From positions 186,001 through 250,000 of the forward strand of contig NZ_JAVRIE010000006.1 of the NCBI RefSeq assembly GCF_031846165.1: a DNA stretch of 64,000 nt, given 5' to 3'. A model generated the notes under the pieces. It was given only the letters and a program-made list of their open reading frames with translations. It was not told the origin of the DNA and made no database searches. How positions within the stretch are numbered: the first letter of the stretch is position 1; each line of letters opens with the position of its first letter. The position numbers were made by a program, and so were the translations under genes. Shown here piece by piece: positions 45,956 to 54,684 of this stretch. Source of the DNA: Glaciecola blandensis. Lineage in GTDB: Bacteria > Pseudomonadota > Gammaproteobacteria > Enterobacterales > Alteromonadaceae.

Positions 45956-48223
45956 TTACCGATCTAAGTTCATTACCTTAGTCCAAGCGGCAACAAAATC
46001 ATCGACAAACTTTTGCTTGGAAGTGTCATAAGCATACACTTCAGCTACAGCACGTAGCTCTGAGTTTGAACCGAAGATCAAATCTACTGAACTGGCTGTC
46101 CACTTAGTCTTGCCCGTTTTACGGTCAAGTCCTTCATAAACACCTTCTTGTGACGCTTTTTGCCAAACTGTCGACATGTCCAGCAAATTCACAAAGAAAT
46201 CATTGCTTAGCGTACCTGGTTTCCCAGTAAGTACACCGTGACTAGCACTGGCATGATTTGCATCTAGCGCACGTAATCCACCTACTAACACTGTCATCTC
46301 TGGCACGCTTAGATTTAGCTGGTCGGCTTTATCTACCAGTGCTTCAGTCGGCGATTTATAACTTTCCTCAGCATCGAAGTAGTTTCTAAACCCATCGGCT
46401 TGCAATTCGAGTAGGCTGAATGAGTTTTCGTCAGTTTGAGCTTGTGTGGCATCACCACGTCCTGGGTTGAACGGTACATCAACATTGAAACCCGCATCAT
46501 CAGCAGCTTTCTCTATTGCCGCTGCACCACCTAGTACGATAAGGTCAGCCAAAGACACCTTTTTACTGCCTTTGTTTGTTTTCGCTTGAATGTCTTTAAG
46601 TACCTTAATGACTTTCGCCGTTTCAGCCGGGTTGTTTACCGCCCAATCTTTCTGCGGAGCTAAAGCAATACGAGCACCGTTTGCGCCACCGCGCATGTCT
46701 GAATGACGATAGCTTGCTGCTGACGCCCAAGCTACTCGAACCAATTCTGACACTGACAAACCTGAATCTAAGATTTGTTTTTTCAGTTTTTTCGCATCAT
46801 TCGAATTGATCGTTGACTGCGTATCTTCCGATATCGGATCTTGCCAAATCATCACTTCTTTCGGGACTTCTTTACCCAAGAAATTAGCAGGTGGACCCAT
46901 ATCTCTATGCGTTAACTTGTACCAGGCTTTAGCAAAAGCCAATTGATACTCTTTCGGATCAGCTAAGAAACGCTCAGCAATTTTTCTGTACTCAGGGTCA
47001 AACTTCAACGCTAAGTCGGCCGTTGTCATCACTGGTGCATTAAACTTACCTTTCACATGTGCGTCTGGCACTGATTTATGCAGTGATTCGTCGGTTGGGA
47101 TCCACTGAATTGCACCTGCTGGACTGCGTGTTTGCTTCCACTCAAAGTTTAATAAATTGCTTAAGTACAATGACGTCCAACGAGTCGGAGCCTGCGTCCA
47201 CGCACCTTCTAAGCCACTGGTTACTGTATCTTCAGAGTGACCTTTGCCACATTTGTTCTTCCAGCCTAAGCCTTGCTCTTCGATTGGTGCTGCACCTGGC
47301 TCAGGACCTACGCAATCTGCTGGCTTGTGAGCACCGTGCATTTTACCGAAGGTATGGCCACCTGCGATTAACGCGAGCGTTTCTTCATCGTTCATTGCCA
47401 TGCGGCTAAACGCCACGCGAATGTTTTTCGCGGAACCAAGTGGATCTGGTTTACCACGAGGACCTTCAGGATTTACGTAAATTAGACCCATGTGTGTAGC
47501 GCCAAGTGGACGCTGTAATTTACCTTCACGGTCTTCGCGGTCGCTAGCAAGCATTTCAACTTCTGGGCCCCAATACACCATATCAGGCTCCCAATCGTCT
47601 GCACGGCCACCAGCAAAACCATAGGTGTCAAAGCCCATGTTCTCTAGAGCAACGTTACCGGCTAAGACCATTAAGTCAGCCCATGAAAGGTTTTCGCCGT
47701 ACTTTTGTTTGATTGGCCACAGTAAGCGGCGAGCTTTATCGAGGTTACCATTGTCCGGCCAGCTATTTAGCGGGTCGAAACGTTGTTGACCGCCACCTGC
47801 GCCGCCGCGCCCATCTAGTGTACGGTAGGTTCCTGCGCTGTGCCATGTCATGCGGATAAAGAATGGGCCGTAGTTGCCAAAGTCAGCAGGCCACCAGTCT
47901 TGAGACGTCGTGAGTAGTTTGTCGATGTCTTTCTTTGCAGCATCGTAATCGAGTTCGCTGAATGCTTTAGCATAGTCGAAGTCCGCACCGTAAGGATTGG
48001 AACGACCATCTTGATCGCGTAATTGAGAAAGATCGAGTTGGTCTGGCCACCAAAATTGATTCGTTTTTGCTTGGCCATCTCTGACGTTGCCAGTTCCCAT
48101 GGCACCTTTTGGCTTAGTGATTTCCGCCGTTTCAGCGGCTGTCGACATTGCGGCGCCAGACAAACAAATTGCGCTGACTAATCCTGCAATACATGCTTTT
48201 GAAAACAAGTTTTGCTTTTTCAT
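45956..48223 (-). CDS. katG: Catalase-peroxidase with signal peptide
   Basis: This heme catalase-peroxidase removes hydrogen peroxide. The distal site segment MTWHSAGTYRTLDGRGGAGGG and the proximal heme His in ALIAGGHTFGKMHG are intact, as is the Tyr-containing LIYVNPEGPRG loop that forms the Met-Tyr-Trp adduct. The duplicated C-terminal domain is present. The ATG at 48223 follows GAGGAA and gives 755 residues with a typical signal peptide (MKKQNLFSKACIAG...). A longer frame to 48361 is unlikely. The enzyme is therefore predicted to be periplasmic (KatP-like), which is less common than cytoplasmic KatG. Confidence 0.95.
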   Translation of the reverse strand: MKKQNLFSKACIAGLVSAICLSGAAMSTAAETAEITKPKGAMGTGNVRDGQAKTNQFWWPDQLDLSQLRDQDGRSNPYGADFDYAKAFSELDYDAAKKDIDKLLTTSQDWWPADFGNYGPFFIRMTWHSAGTYRTLDGRGGAGGGQQRFDPLNSWPDNGNLDKARRLLWPIKQKYGENLSWADLMVLAGNVALENMGFDTYGFAGGRADDWEPDMVYWGPEVEMLASDREDREGKLQRPLGATHMGLIYVNPEGPRGKPDPLGSAKNIRVAFSRMAMNDEETLALIAGGHTFGKMHGAHKPADCVGPEPGAAPIEEQGLGWKNKCGKGHSEDTVTSGLEGAWTQAPTRWTSLYLSNLLNFEWKQTRSPAGAIQWIPTDESLHKSVPDAHVKGKFNAPVMTTADLALKFDPEYRKIAERFLADPKEYQLAFAKAWYKLTHRDMGPPANFLGKEVPKEVMIWQDPISEDTQSTINSNDAKKLKKQILDSGLSVSELVRVAWASAASYRHSDMRGGANGARIALAPQKDWAVNNPAETAKVIKVLKDIQAKTNKGSKKVSLADLIVLGGAAAIEKAADDAGFNVDVPFNPGRGDATQAQTDENSFSLLELQADGFRNYFDAEESYKSPTEALVDKADQLNLSVPEMTVLVGGLRALDANHASASHGVLTGKPGTLSNDFFVNLLDMSTVWQKASQEGVYEGLDRKTGKTKWTASSVDLIFGSNSELRAVAEVYAYDTSKQKFVDDFVAAWTKVMNLDR

Positions 48224-48477
48224 GTTGTTGTTCCTCTTCGTGAACATATGTGTGTTGAACATTAAAAATATCCACTTCATGCCTAACCCGGATTGACGGC
48301 AACAGCGGATAGTCCTTTTGGGTTTATTCAAAGCTTTGGAATTGTTTGCTAGCAAAAACAATTCGTGCGCAAATGCTGTGCAAGCAAATTACTGCGCGAG
48401 TAAACCGTATGAATCAGTATAGGCAGGAAAATAGATTTATGGTCCTGAATAAAACCGATTGGTGTAATCGGAAAAAC

Positions 48478-48510
48478 TGTCCGGCGCGGACACTACAAGT
48501 GTCCGCGGAC
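48478..48510 (+). promoter_or_regulatory. Paired palindromes, likely enhancer of the sigma-54 regulator
   Basis: TGTCCG-GCG-CGGACA (48478-48492) is followed by GTCCG-CGGAC (48501-48510). The two inner halves also form CGCGGACACT-ACA-AGTGTCCGCG (48485-48507). The cluster lies about 60-90 bases upstream of the -24 element, as expected for an NtrC-type activator site. Confidence 0.7.
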
Positions 48511-48564
48511 GCTTAAAAAAGCCACAAAATAAAAATTAAACCAACAAAAACATACACTTAAAAG

Positions 48565-48582
48565 TTGGCACAAACATCGCTT
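48565..48582 (+). promoter_or_regulatory. Sigma-54 (RpoN) -24/-12 promoter
   Basis: TTGGCACAAACATCGCTT has GG (48567-48568) and GC (48579-48580) separated by exactly 10 bases, and the TGGCAC of the consensus -24 box. It lies 149 bases upstream of the adaptor gene and downstream of the palindromic enhancer. Confidence 0.75.
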
Positions 48583-48730
48583 TATATCATTAAAAATGAA
48601 CAAAGGATTAAACAAATGTTGGCTTTTTATCTTCTTATAACACCTGTTTGCATCGTCGTTTTTGCTAGCCTTGTTAATCAAATAACACAAATTTTCTCGT
48701 GTACAAGTGATAAAAATTGGAGTTTGGATA

Positions 48731-49987
48731 ATGATTAAAGATACCAGCGCTCAAGATGTCATGGTCAGCCCTAAGCGCAATATAACTAAGATCGTCATTT
48801 CAATCGCTGTTGTCGCTTTGTTAATTGCATTTGCTGCCAAGGCCTTTATTTTCAACGCCGAAGCTAGCCGCTCATTCGATAGAAGTACTGTACAAGTCGC
48901 GACGGTTGAATTGGGTGATTTGATTCGTGATGTCAGTGCAAACGGTAGAATCGTCGCAGCCAATGCGCCTCAAGTTTATAGCCCAGAGCAAGGGTTTGTG
49001 GAACTGAAAGTCAATGCAGGCGATAGCGTAAAAGTTGGACAAATCATTGCCGTCGTTGAAAGTCCTGAACTTGCGAACGAACTGCAACAGCAGCGCTCCG
49101 AAATGAATAGATTAGAGGGTGAGTTATCTCGCCAAGAGCTTGATTCACGTAGCCAAGCCTTGCAATTAACCAAGCAACTCGATATTGCACAAGTAGACCT
49201 CGAAGCGGCTCAGCGCGAAAACCGCAGAGCGCAAGCATCTATTCAAAGTAACTTAATTAGCCAAATTGATTTTGAGAAAGCGGTGGATGACCTTGCTCGG
49301 GCGAAACTCACACAGAAACATGCAAAAGAAGAAGTTGCCATCGCAAAAGATAGACTGCAGTTTGAACTTGATAGTGCACGCAGCCGACTTGCTAGACAAA
49401 GCCTAGTGGTTGAAGAACTAGAACGAAAGATTGCGCAATTGAACATCGAAGCAAGTGTAAACGGCGTTGTGGGTAACTTGCTTGTCCAAACCAAAGCACT
49501 CGTTGCCAAAAACGACGCATTAATGACCTTAGTTGATTTAAGTGCCTACGAAGTAGAACTGAATGTAGCGGAAAGCTATGCAAACGATATTGCGATTGGC
49601 ATGCCAGTTGAAATCAAGGTATCTGGTAATACGGTCATGGGCACCTTGTCCGCCATTTCTCCAGAAGTGGAAAACAGACAAGTCAAAACACGAGTACGTT
49701 TTAATGAAGAATCTGTTGAAGGTATCCGTCAGAACCAGCAGGTTTCCTCACGAATTTTACTCGATAACAAATTACAAGTCGTCAAAGTTAGACGTGGCAG
49801 CTTCATGCAATCTGGCGGTTTCGTAGCCTATAAAGTTGATGGTGATATTGCCACCAAAATAAACATTAGCACCGGTGCTAGCAGCATGAGGGAAGTTGAA
49901 ATCCTCAGCGGTTTGCAACCTAACGACCAAATTATTATTTCAAATTACGACGAATTTAACGGTATCGAACAACTGCGTTTGAACTAA
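48731..49987 (+). CDS. HlyD/MacA-type periplasmic adaptor
   Basis: This 418-residue membrane-fusion protein has one N-terminal anchor helix (about residues 20-38) and a split lipoyl/barrel domain (VSANGRIVAANAPQVYSPEQG, then VNAGDSVKVGQIIAVVESPEL). A long coiled-coil hairpin (about 110-230) rich in Glu, Arg and Gln follows. It would bridge the ABC permeases to an outer-membrane channel. The ATG at 48731 follows TTGGAG. It is first in a five-plus-gene operon driven by the sigma-54 promoter. Confidence 0.88.
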   Translation: MIKDTSAQDVMVSPKRNITKIVISIAVVALLIAFAAKAFIFNAEASRSFDRSTVQVATVELGDLIRDVSANGRIVAANAPQVYSPEQGFVELKVNAGDSVKVGQIIAVVESPELANELQQQRSEMNRLEGELSRQELDSRSQALQLTKQLDIAQVDLEAAQRENRRAQASIQSNLISQIDFEKAVDDLARAKLTQKHAKEEVAIAKDRLQFELDSARSRLARQSLVVEELERKIAQLNIEASVNGVVGNLLVQTKALVAKNDALMTLVDLSAYEVELNVAESYANDIAIGMPVEIKVSGNTVMGTLSAISPEVENRQVKTRVRFNEESVEGIRQNQQVSSRILLDNKLQVVKVRRGSFMQSGGFVAYKVDGDIATKINISTGASSMREVEILSGLQPNDQIIISNYDEFNGIEQLRLN

Positions 49988-50002
49988 AAAAAGGAATACA
50001 TC

Positions 50003-50728
50003 ATGTTAAGTATGAAGAATATCAGTAAAGTTTATCAAACAGAAAAAGTCCAAACGCACGCTTTACGCGATTTCAACCTTGAAGTAGAAGAAGGTGAATT
50101 TATAGCAGTGACTGGCCCATCAGGTTCAGGTAAAACCACATTCTTGAATATTGCAGGCATGCTTGAACCGTTTACAAGTGGCGAATTCAGCTTAGACGGC
50201 GTAGATATCGGTAAGCTTAACGACAACCAAACTGCTGATTTACGAAATCAAAAAATTGGCTTTATTTTCCAAGGCTTTAATCTCATTCCAGATTTGAACC
50301 TATATGAAAACATTGAAGTTCCATTGCGATATGCTGGCATAAAGAGAAGTGAGCGCAAACTTCGAATTGAAGAATGTTTAGAAAAAGTAGGCTTAGCTAG
50401 CCGCGCAAAACACTTGCCACAACAGCTATCGGGTGGACAACAACAGCGTGTCGCGATTGCGCGGGCTTTAGCGGGTAAACCTCGTTTCTTGCTAGCCGAT
50501 GAGCCAACCGGTAATTTAGATTCGCTCATGGCGCGTCAAGTCATGGAGCTCTTAGAAAAAATCAATGAAGATGGCTCAACCATTATTATGGTAACGCATG
50601 ACCCTGAGCTTGCCCGCCGTGCGCCACGCAATATACAGGTTGTTGACGGTCAACTTGCTGACTTCACCATGTATCAAAACAAAACAATTGAAGCGATTGC
50701 GGCTTCAGCGCCGGTAGTGGAGGCTTAA
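50003..50728 (+). CDS. ABC transporter ATPase, MacB/LolD type
   Basis: This 241-residue nucleotide-binding subunit has the Walker A GPSGSGKTT (about residue 40), Q-loop FIFQGFNLIP, signature LSGGQQQRVAIARAL and Walker B RFLLADEPTGNLDS, followed by MVTHDPE. It drives the two FtsX-type permeases downstream; such mechanotransmission transporters act across the periplasm rather than pumping through the membrane. It is 15 bases after the adaptor gene and 2 bases before the first permease. Confidence 0.93.
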   Translation: MLSMKNISKVYQTEKVQTHALRDFNLEVEEGEFIAVTGPSGSGKTTFLNIAGMLEPFTSGEFSLDGVDIGKLNDNQTADLRNQKIGFIFQGFNLIPDLNLYENIEVPLRYAGIKRSERKLRIEECLEKVGLASRAKHLPQQLSGGQQQRVAIARALAGKPRFLLADEPTGNLDSLMARQVMELLEKINEDGSTIIMVTHDPELARRAPRNIQVVDGQLADFTMYQNKTIEAIAASAPVVEA

Positions 50729-50730
50729 GC

Positions 50731-52044
50731 ATGTTTACTCACTATATTGACCTGGCGTGGAGAAGCTTAAAACGCACGCCAATGGTGTCGATTCTCATGG
50801 TTTGCGCTATCGCCATTGGTATCGGTATCACCATGACGAGCTTATCGGTTTATCACATGATGTCGATGGATCCGATCCCCTCAAAAAGCGATCAACTTTT
50901 TGCGGTCCAACTCAATACCACTGATGAGGGCACTGATTGGTGGACCGAAGACAATATTGCTTTGCAACTGACCTATAAAGACGCGATGTTTCTACATAAT
51001 CAAGAATCGGCGTTTCGTAAAACAGCCTCAATGAAAGGGATGGCTACCGTTCATATGAACAATGATGAATTGAAGCCTTATTTAGCGGCAACTAGAGTTG
51101 TTGGGCATCAGTTTTTTAATATGTTTGAACTAGAGTTTATTTATGGTGGGCCATGGACGATCGAACAAGAACAGCTTGCTGCACCTGTCATCGTTATAGA
51201 TGAAGAAACGAGTGAAAAGCACTTTGGAAGACCAAACTCAGTGGGTGAGCAAATCTATCTGGATGATAGGTCATATCAAATAGTGGGTGTTACAAAAAAC
51301 TGGGACATACACACGAAGTACTACGATCTTAACAATGGCGCATTCTCTGGCGTCGAATCAATTTTTCTGCCGATCACCTTGATTGAAGCTCAACAATTAG
51401 ATAATTCTGGCAATACTAATGGCTGGAAGTTTGAAGAGATAGACAGTTTCGAATCCTATCTTCAATCCGAACTCGTTTGGTTACAGTTTTGGGTCGAGCT
51501 CCCCGACCAGCGAACCAAGAAAGACTATGAAAGTTTCCTTTTTGCGTACCTAGAGGAACAAGGAAAGCTAGACCGTTTTGAGCGCAAAACCCCAGAGTAC
51601 AAGCTAAGGGACGTGAATGAATGGATGGAATACAACAATGTCGTCTCCGAAGATAACAAAGTACTAGTCGGTTTAAGTTTTCTTTTTCTGGCAGTGTGTT
51701 TAGCAAATATCTTGGGCTTGTTATTAGGTAAGTTTCTTAAGCGAGCGCCCGAAGTGGGGGTGCGTCGAGCGTTAGGAGCTAATAAGCGCCAGATATTCCT
51801 ACAACATATTATCGAAGTCTCAATGTTGGGCTTGCTTGGCGGCGCGCTGGGTATTGTGGTGGCTCAGATCGGTTTGTGGGGCGTAAGAACGACAAATCAA
51901 GAGTACAACGCATTGGCATCAATGGACCTTAGCATGTTATTGGCAGCGCCAGGCATTGCAATATTGGCCTGTATTCTCGCTGGCTTATATCCAGCTTGGT
52001 TAGTCTGCAGAACGCAGCCAGCTATTTACTTGAAAACCCAATAG
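50731..52044 (+). CDS. ABC permease, FtsX/MacB type (first)
   Basis: The 437-residue permease has one N-terminal helix (about 17-40), a large periplasmic MacB-type core domain (about 45-305) and three C-terminal helices (about 310-335, 360-385, 402-425). VGVRRALGANKRQIFLQHI is the conserved cytoplasmic coupling segment. It pairs with the second permease gene, which starts 11 bases downstream. Confidence 0.88.
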   Translation: MFTHYIDLAWRSLKRTPMVSILMVCAIAIGIGITMTSLSVYHMMSMDPIPSKSDQLFAVQLNTTDEGTDWWTEDNIALQLTYKDAMFLHNQESAFRKTASMKGMATVHMNNDELKPYLAATRVVGHQFFNMFELEFIYGGPWTIEQEQLAAPVIVIDEETSEKHFGRPNSVGEQIYLDDRSYQIVGVTKNWDIHTKYYDLNNGAFSGVESIFLPITLIEAQQLDNSGNTNGWKFEEIDSFESYLQSELVWLQFWVELPDQRTKKDYESFLFAYLEEQGKLDRFERKTPEYKLRDVNEWMEYNNVVSEDNKVLVGLSFLFLAVCLANILGLLLGKFLKRAPEVGVRRALGANKRQIFLQHIIEVSMLGLLGGALGIVVAQIGLWGVRTTNQEYNALASMDLSMLLAAPGIAILACILAGLYPAWLVCRTQPAIYLKTQ

Positions 52045-52055
52045 GAGCAACAATC

Positions 52056-53261
52056 ATGTCAGAAATTATCCCTATTTTTCGTGCTCTACTTCGCTCAAAA
52101 GCGGGGGCACTCATGTTGCTCATACAAATTGCCATTACCACGGCCATTGTAAGCAATGCCGCATTTATTATTAACGATCGTATTCAATACTTAAACACTG
52201 AAACGGGTTACCCCGAGAAAGAAATTTTTTCGTTTTCGATTAGTAGCTTTGGTGAAATTAATGATCTTTCGGTTATGTTAGAGCAAACCGAAGAAACAAT
52301 ACGGAATATACCAGGAGTAATAAATGCAAGCCTCGTGAACGCAGTGCCTGTCTCTGGCAGCGGTTCCGCCTCTACATTTGGTTCACAGCCTAGTAGTGAA
52401 CGAGGTGAAGAGATAAGAGCGGCCTACTTTACTGGCGATGAGCATATACTCAACACGCTCGGCCTTAGTGTGTTTGACGGGCGCAACTTTGAGAAAAATG
52501 AGGTTGTTGTTGGCACCGATAGGAATGCGGTAGCCCAAGTTGCTATTGTAAGCAAAGCTTTTATTGACCAAAAATTTCCTGAAGGCAACGGTTTAGGACA
52601 AACTATTTATTTTGGAAATGACCCATTAAAAATTGTGGGTGTTGTTGAAGAAATGGTTGGTCCTTGGCTGAAGGACAATCAAGCACAAAACGTGGTTATT
52701 ATGCCCATTGCGCGAGCGGACAAGCAGCAAAAGTTCATTGTTCGCGCTGAAGCCGATCAACGTGCTGCTGTAATGCGCCAGATAGATGATATATTACTAG
52801 CAGAGCACAACAAGCGGGTGATCATGTTTAAACGTGGCATGGATGAAGCTAAAGACAATTACAATGCCTCTGATATCCTGATGCTGCGAATGCTTGTGGT
52901 ATTAATTGTCGTGCTCGTATTAGTAACAGCGTTGGGCATATTCGGTATGACCTTGTTTAATATTAATAAGCGTACCAAGCAGATTGGAACACGTAGAGCT
53001 TTGGGTGCGAGAAAATCAGCAATCGTGAAGTACTTTTTAACTGAAAACAGTATCATTTGTATTAGCGGAATGCTTATAGGTTCAGTCGCTGCCGTCTTTT
53101 TAGGTAATTCATTGATGACACGCTTTTCTATCCCGGCTTTGGATATAAATTATATCCTCACCACTGCAGTGTTCGTTTTAGTGATAAGCTTGGTTTCTGT
53201 TATTTTTCCGGCGATACGCGCTGCGAACATAGCTCCGAGTATAGCGACGCGTAGTATTTGA
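52056..53261 (+). CDS. ABC permease, FtsX/MacB type (second)
   Basis: The 401-residue permease has the same layout as the first: a helix at about 18-40, a periplasmic core, and three helices after about residue 285. The coupling segment IGTRRALGARKSAIVKYFL is clear. The ATG at 52056 follows AGGAGC, and an upstream frame from 51996 lies inside the first permease. The two permeases probably form a heterodimer. The substrate is unknown; cationic peptides or toxic compounds are typical for the family. Confidence 0.87.
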   Translation: MSEIIPIFRALLRSKAGALMLLIQIAITTAIVSNAAFIINDRIQYLNTETGYPEKEIFSFSISSFGEINDLSVMLEQTEETIRNIPGVINASLVNAVPVSGSGSASTFGSQPSSERGEEIRAAYFTGDEHILNTLGLSVFDGRNFEKNEVVVGTDRNAVAQVAIVSKAFIDQKFPEGNGLGQTIYFGNDPLKIVGVVEEMVGPWLKDNQAQNVVIMPIARADKQQKFIVRAEADQRAAVMRQIDDILLAEHNKRVIMFKRGMDEAKDNYNASDILMLRMLVVLIVVLVLVTALGIFGMTLFNINKRTKQIGTRRALGARKSAIVKYFLTENSIICISGMLIGSVAAVFLGNSLMTRFSIPALDINYILTTAVFVLVISLVSVIFPAIRAANIAPSIATRSI

Positions 53262-53337
53262 TCTGGCATATTTAGTCGGGCACATTTAATCGGGCATATT
53301 GTCCCACTGAAAGTCATAAAACAAGAGTGGTAAACAC

Positions 53338-54684
53338 ATGGATAAGATTCTGATTGTTGACGATACACCCGCTGTACTTCAGGCCCTGTCGTTACTGTTA
53401 GAAATCCATGGCTACGAAGTGATTACAACAACGTCTCCGGCGGAGGCTTTAAAGTATGTCGATCAGTTGCGAGTGTCTTTGGTCATTCAAGATATGAACT
53501 TTACTCGCGACACTACGTCTGGCGAAGAAGGCAAAGGTTTATTCTTCGCCATGCGTGAGCTTAACCCTCACTTGCCCGTGATTCTGATCACAGCATGGAC
53601 GGATCTTGAGCAGGCGGTTGAATTGGTCAAAGCGGGAGCGGTGGATTACATCGCTAAGCCTTGGGACGACCAAAAGTTAATCAATACAATCGCCAACCTT
53701 GTTGCCCTAGGCAAAGCCAATCAAGCCTCAGAAAAGCTACAACGCCAAAAAGAAGCCTTAGAAGGTAGTAAAACATCTGCACAAAACGTTGGTTTAGTCT
53801 ACGCTAGCGCCGGTATGCAGCGTGTCGTCGACATGGCTGTGCAGGTTGCCAAGTCTGACATATCTGTATTGATAACGGGTGCTAACGGTAGCGGCAAAGA
53901 AAAAATAGCCGAACTCATACAAGCTAACTCACCACTCTATGAAGCCCCATTTATCAAAGTTAATTGTGGTGCATTGCCCGCCGATTTAATCGAGGCCGAA
54001 TTGTTTGGCGCAGAGGCGGGTGCTTATACTGGTGCGAACAAAATGCGGGTTGGCCTATTTGAAGCGGCGAATGGCGGCACGCTGTTTTTAGATGAAATCG
54101 GTAATTTGCCATACTCTGGCCAAACGAAGCTGTTGCGAGTATTGCAGACCGGTGAATTTCAACGCTTAGGCTCGGTGAATACCTTACACACCAAAGTGAG
54201 AGTGATATCCGCTACAAATTCAAACTTAGTTGATGCAATCGCAAGCGGTGAATTCAGAGAAGATTTATATTATCGCCTAAACGTTATCGAACTATCCCTT
54301 CCGTCGCTTAGTGAAAGAATTGACGACATTATGCCCTTGGTAAACCACTTTTTAGGCGACCGCGAAGTCAGTTTGGCTGCCGAAAATACACTGCGCCAAC
54401 ACCCTTGGAATGGCAATGTTCGGGAACTAGAAAATGCATGTAAACGAGTCGCTGTACTAAAACCTGTAGGTGTAATAGAAGCGCAAGATTTTGCGCTAAT
54501 GGATACTGCGGGTAAGCAGCAGAGCAAGAATGACGTCACTAAAAACGCAATTGAGCCAAGCAAACAAGAACTCGAAGATGCGATGCGAGAATACCAAGGT
54601 GTCGTCGCCAAAGTTGCGCGTCATTTTGGCTTAAGCCGACAAGCATTATATCGCAGACTGGATAAGCACGGAGTTGCCTATTAA
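53338..54684 (+). CDS. Sigma-54-dependent response regulator (NtrC type)
   Basis: The 448-residue activator has a receiver domain (1-120, Asp in LVIQDMNFTRD about residue 53), an AAA+ domain (about 150-370) and a C-terminal Fis-type helix-turn-helix (VAKVARHFGLSRQALYRRLD). The sigma-54 contact loop reads GAYTGA (about 227-232), a variant of GAFTGA, and Walker A is GANGSGKE. It probably activates the sigma-54 promoter at 48565 from the palindromes at 48478-48510. Its stop shares bases with the kinase start. Confidence 0.93.
   Translation: MDKILIVDDTPAVLQALSLLLEIHGYEVITTTSPAEALKYVDQLRVSLVIQDMNFTRDTTSGEEGKGLFFAMRELNPHLPVILITAWTDLEQAVELVKAGAVDYIAKPWDDQKLINTIANLVALGKANQASEKLQRQKEALEGSKTSAQNVGLVYASAGMQRVVDMAVQVAKSDISVLITGANGSGKEKIAELIQANSPLYEAPFIKVNCGALPADLIEAELFGAEAGAYTGANKMRVGLFEAANGGTLFLDEIGNLPYSGQTKLLRVLQTGEFQRLGSVNTLHTKVRVISATNSNLVDAIASGEFREDLYYRLNVIELSLPSLSERIDDIMPLVNHFLGDREVSLAAENTLRQHPWNGNVRELENACKRVAVLKPVGVIEAQDFALMDTAGKQQSKNDVTKNAIEPSKQELEDAMREYQGVVAKVARHFGLSRQALYRRLDKHGVAY

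Larger units (their letters stand above)
48224..48730. other. Divergent control region of katG and the ABC export operon
   Basis: These 507 bases have no credible gene. They hold the enhancer palindromes (48478-48510) and a sigma-54 promoter (48565-48582) for the rightward operon. No OxyR-type site for katG could be named with confidence. Confidence 0.55.

Noticed and set aside
48493..48690. 65-codon leftward frame with Cys/Phe-rich sequence
   Set aside because: It covers the sigma-54 promoter and enhancer region, lacks a ribosome site and resembles no family.
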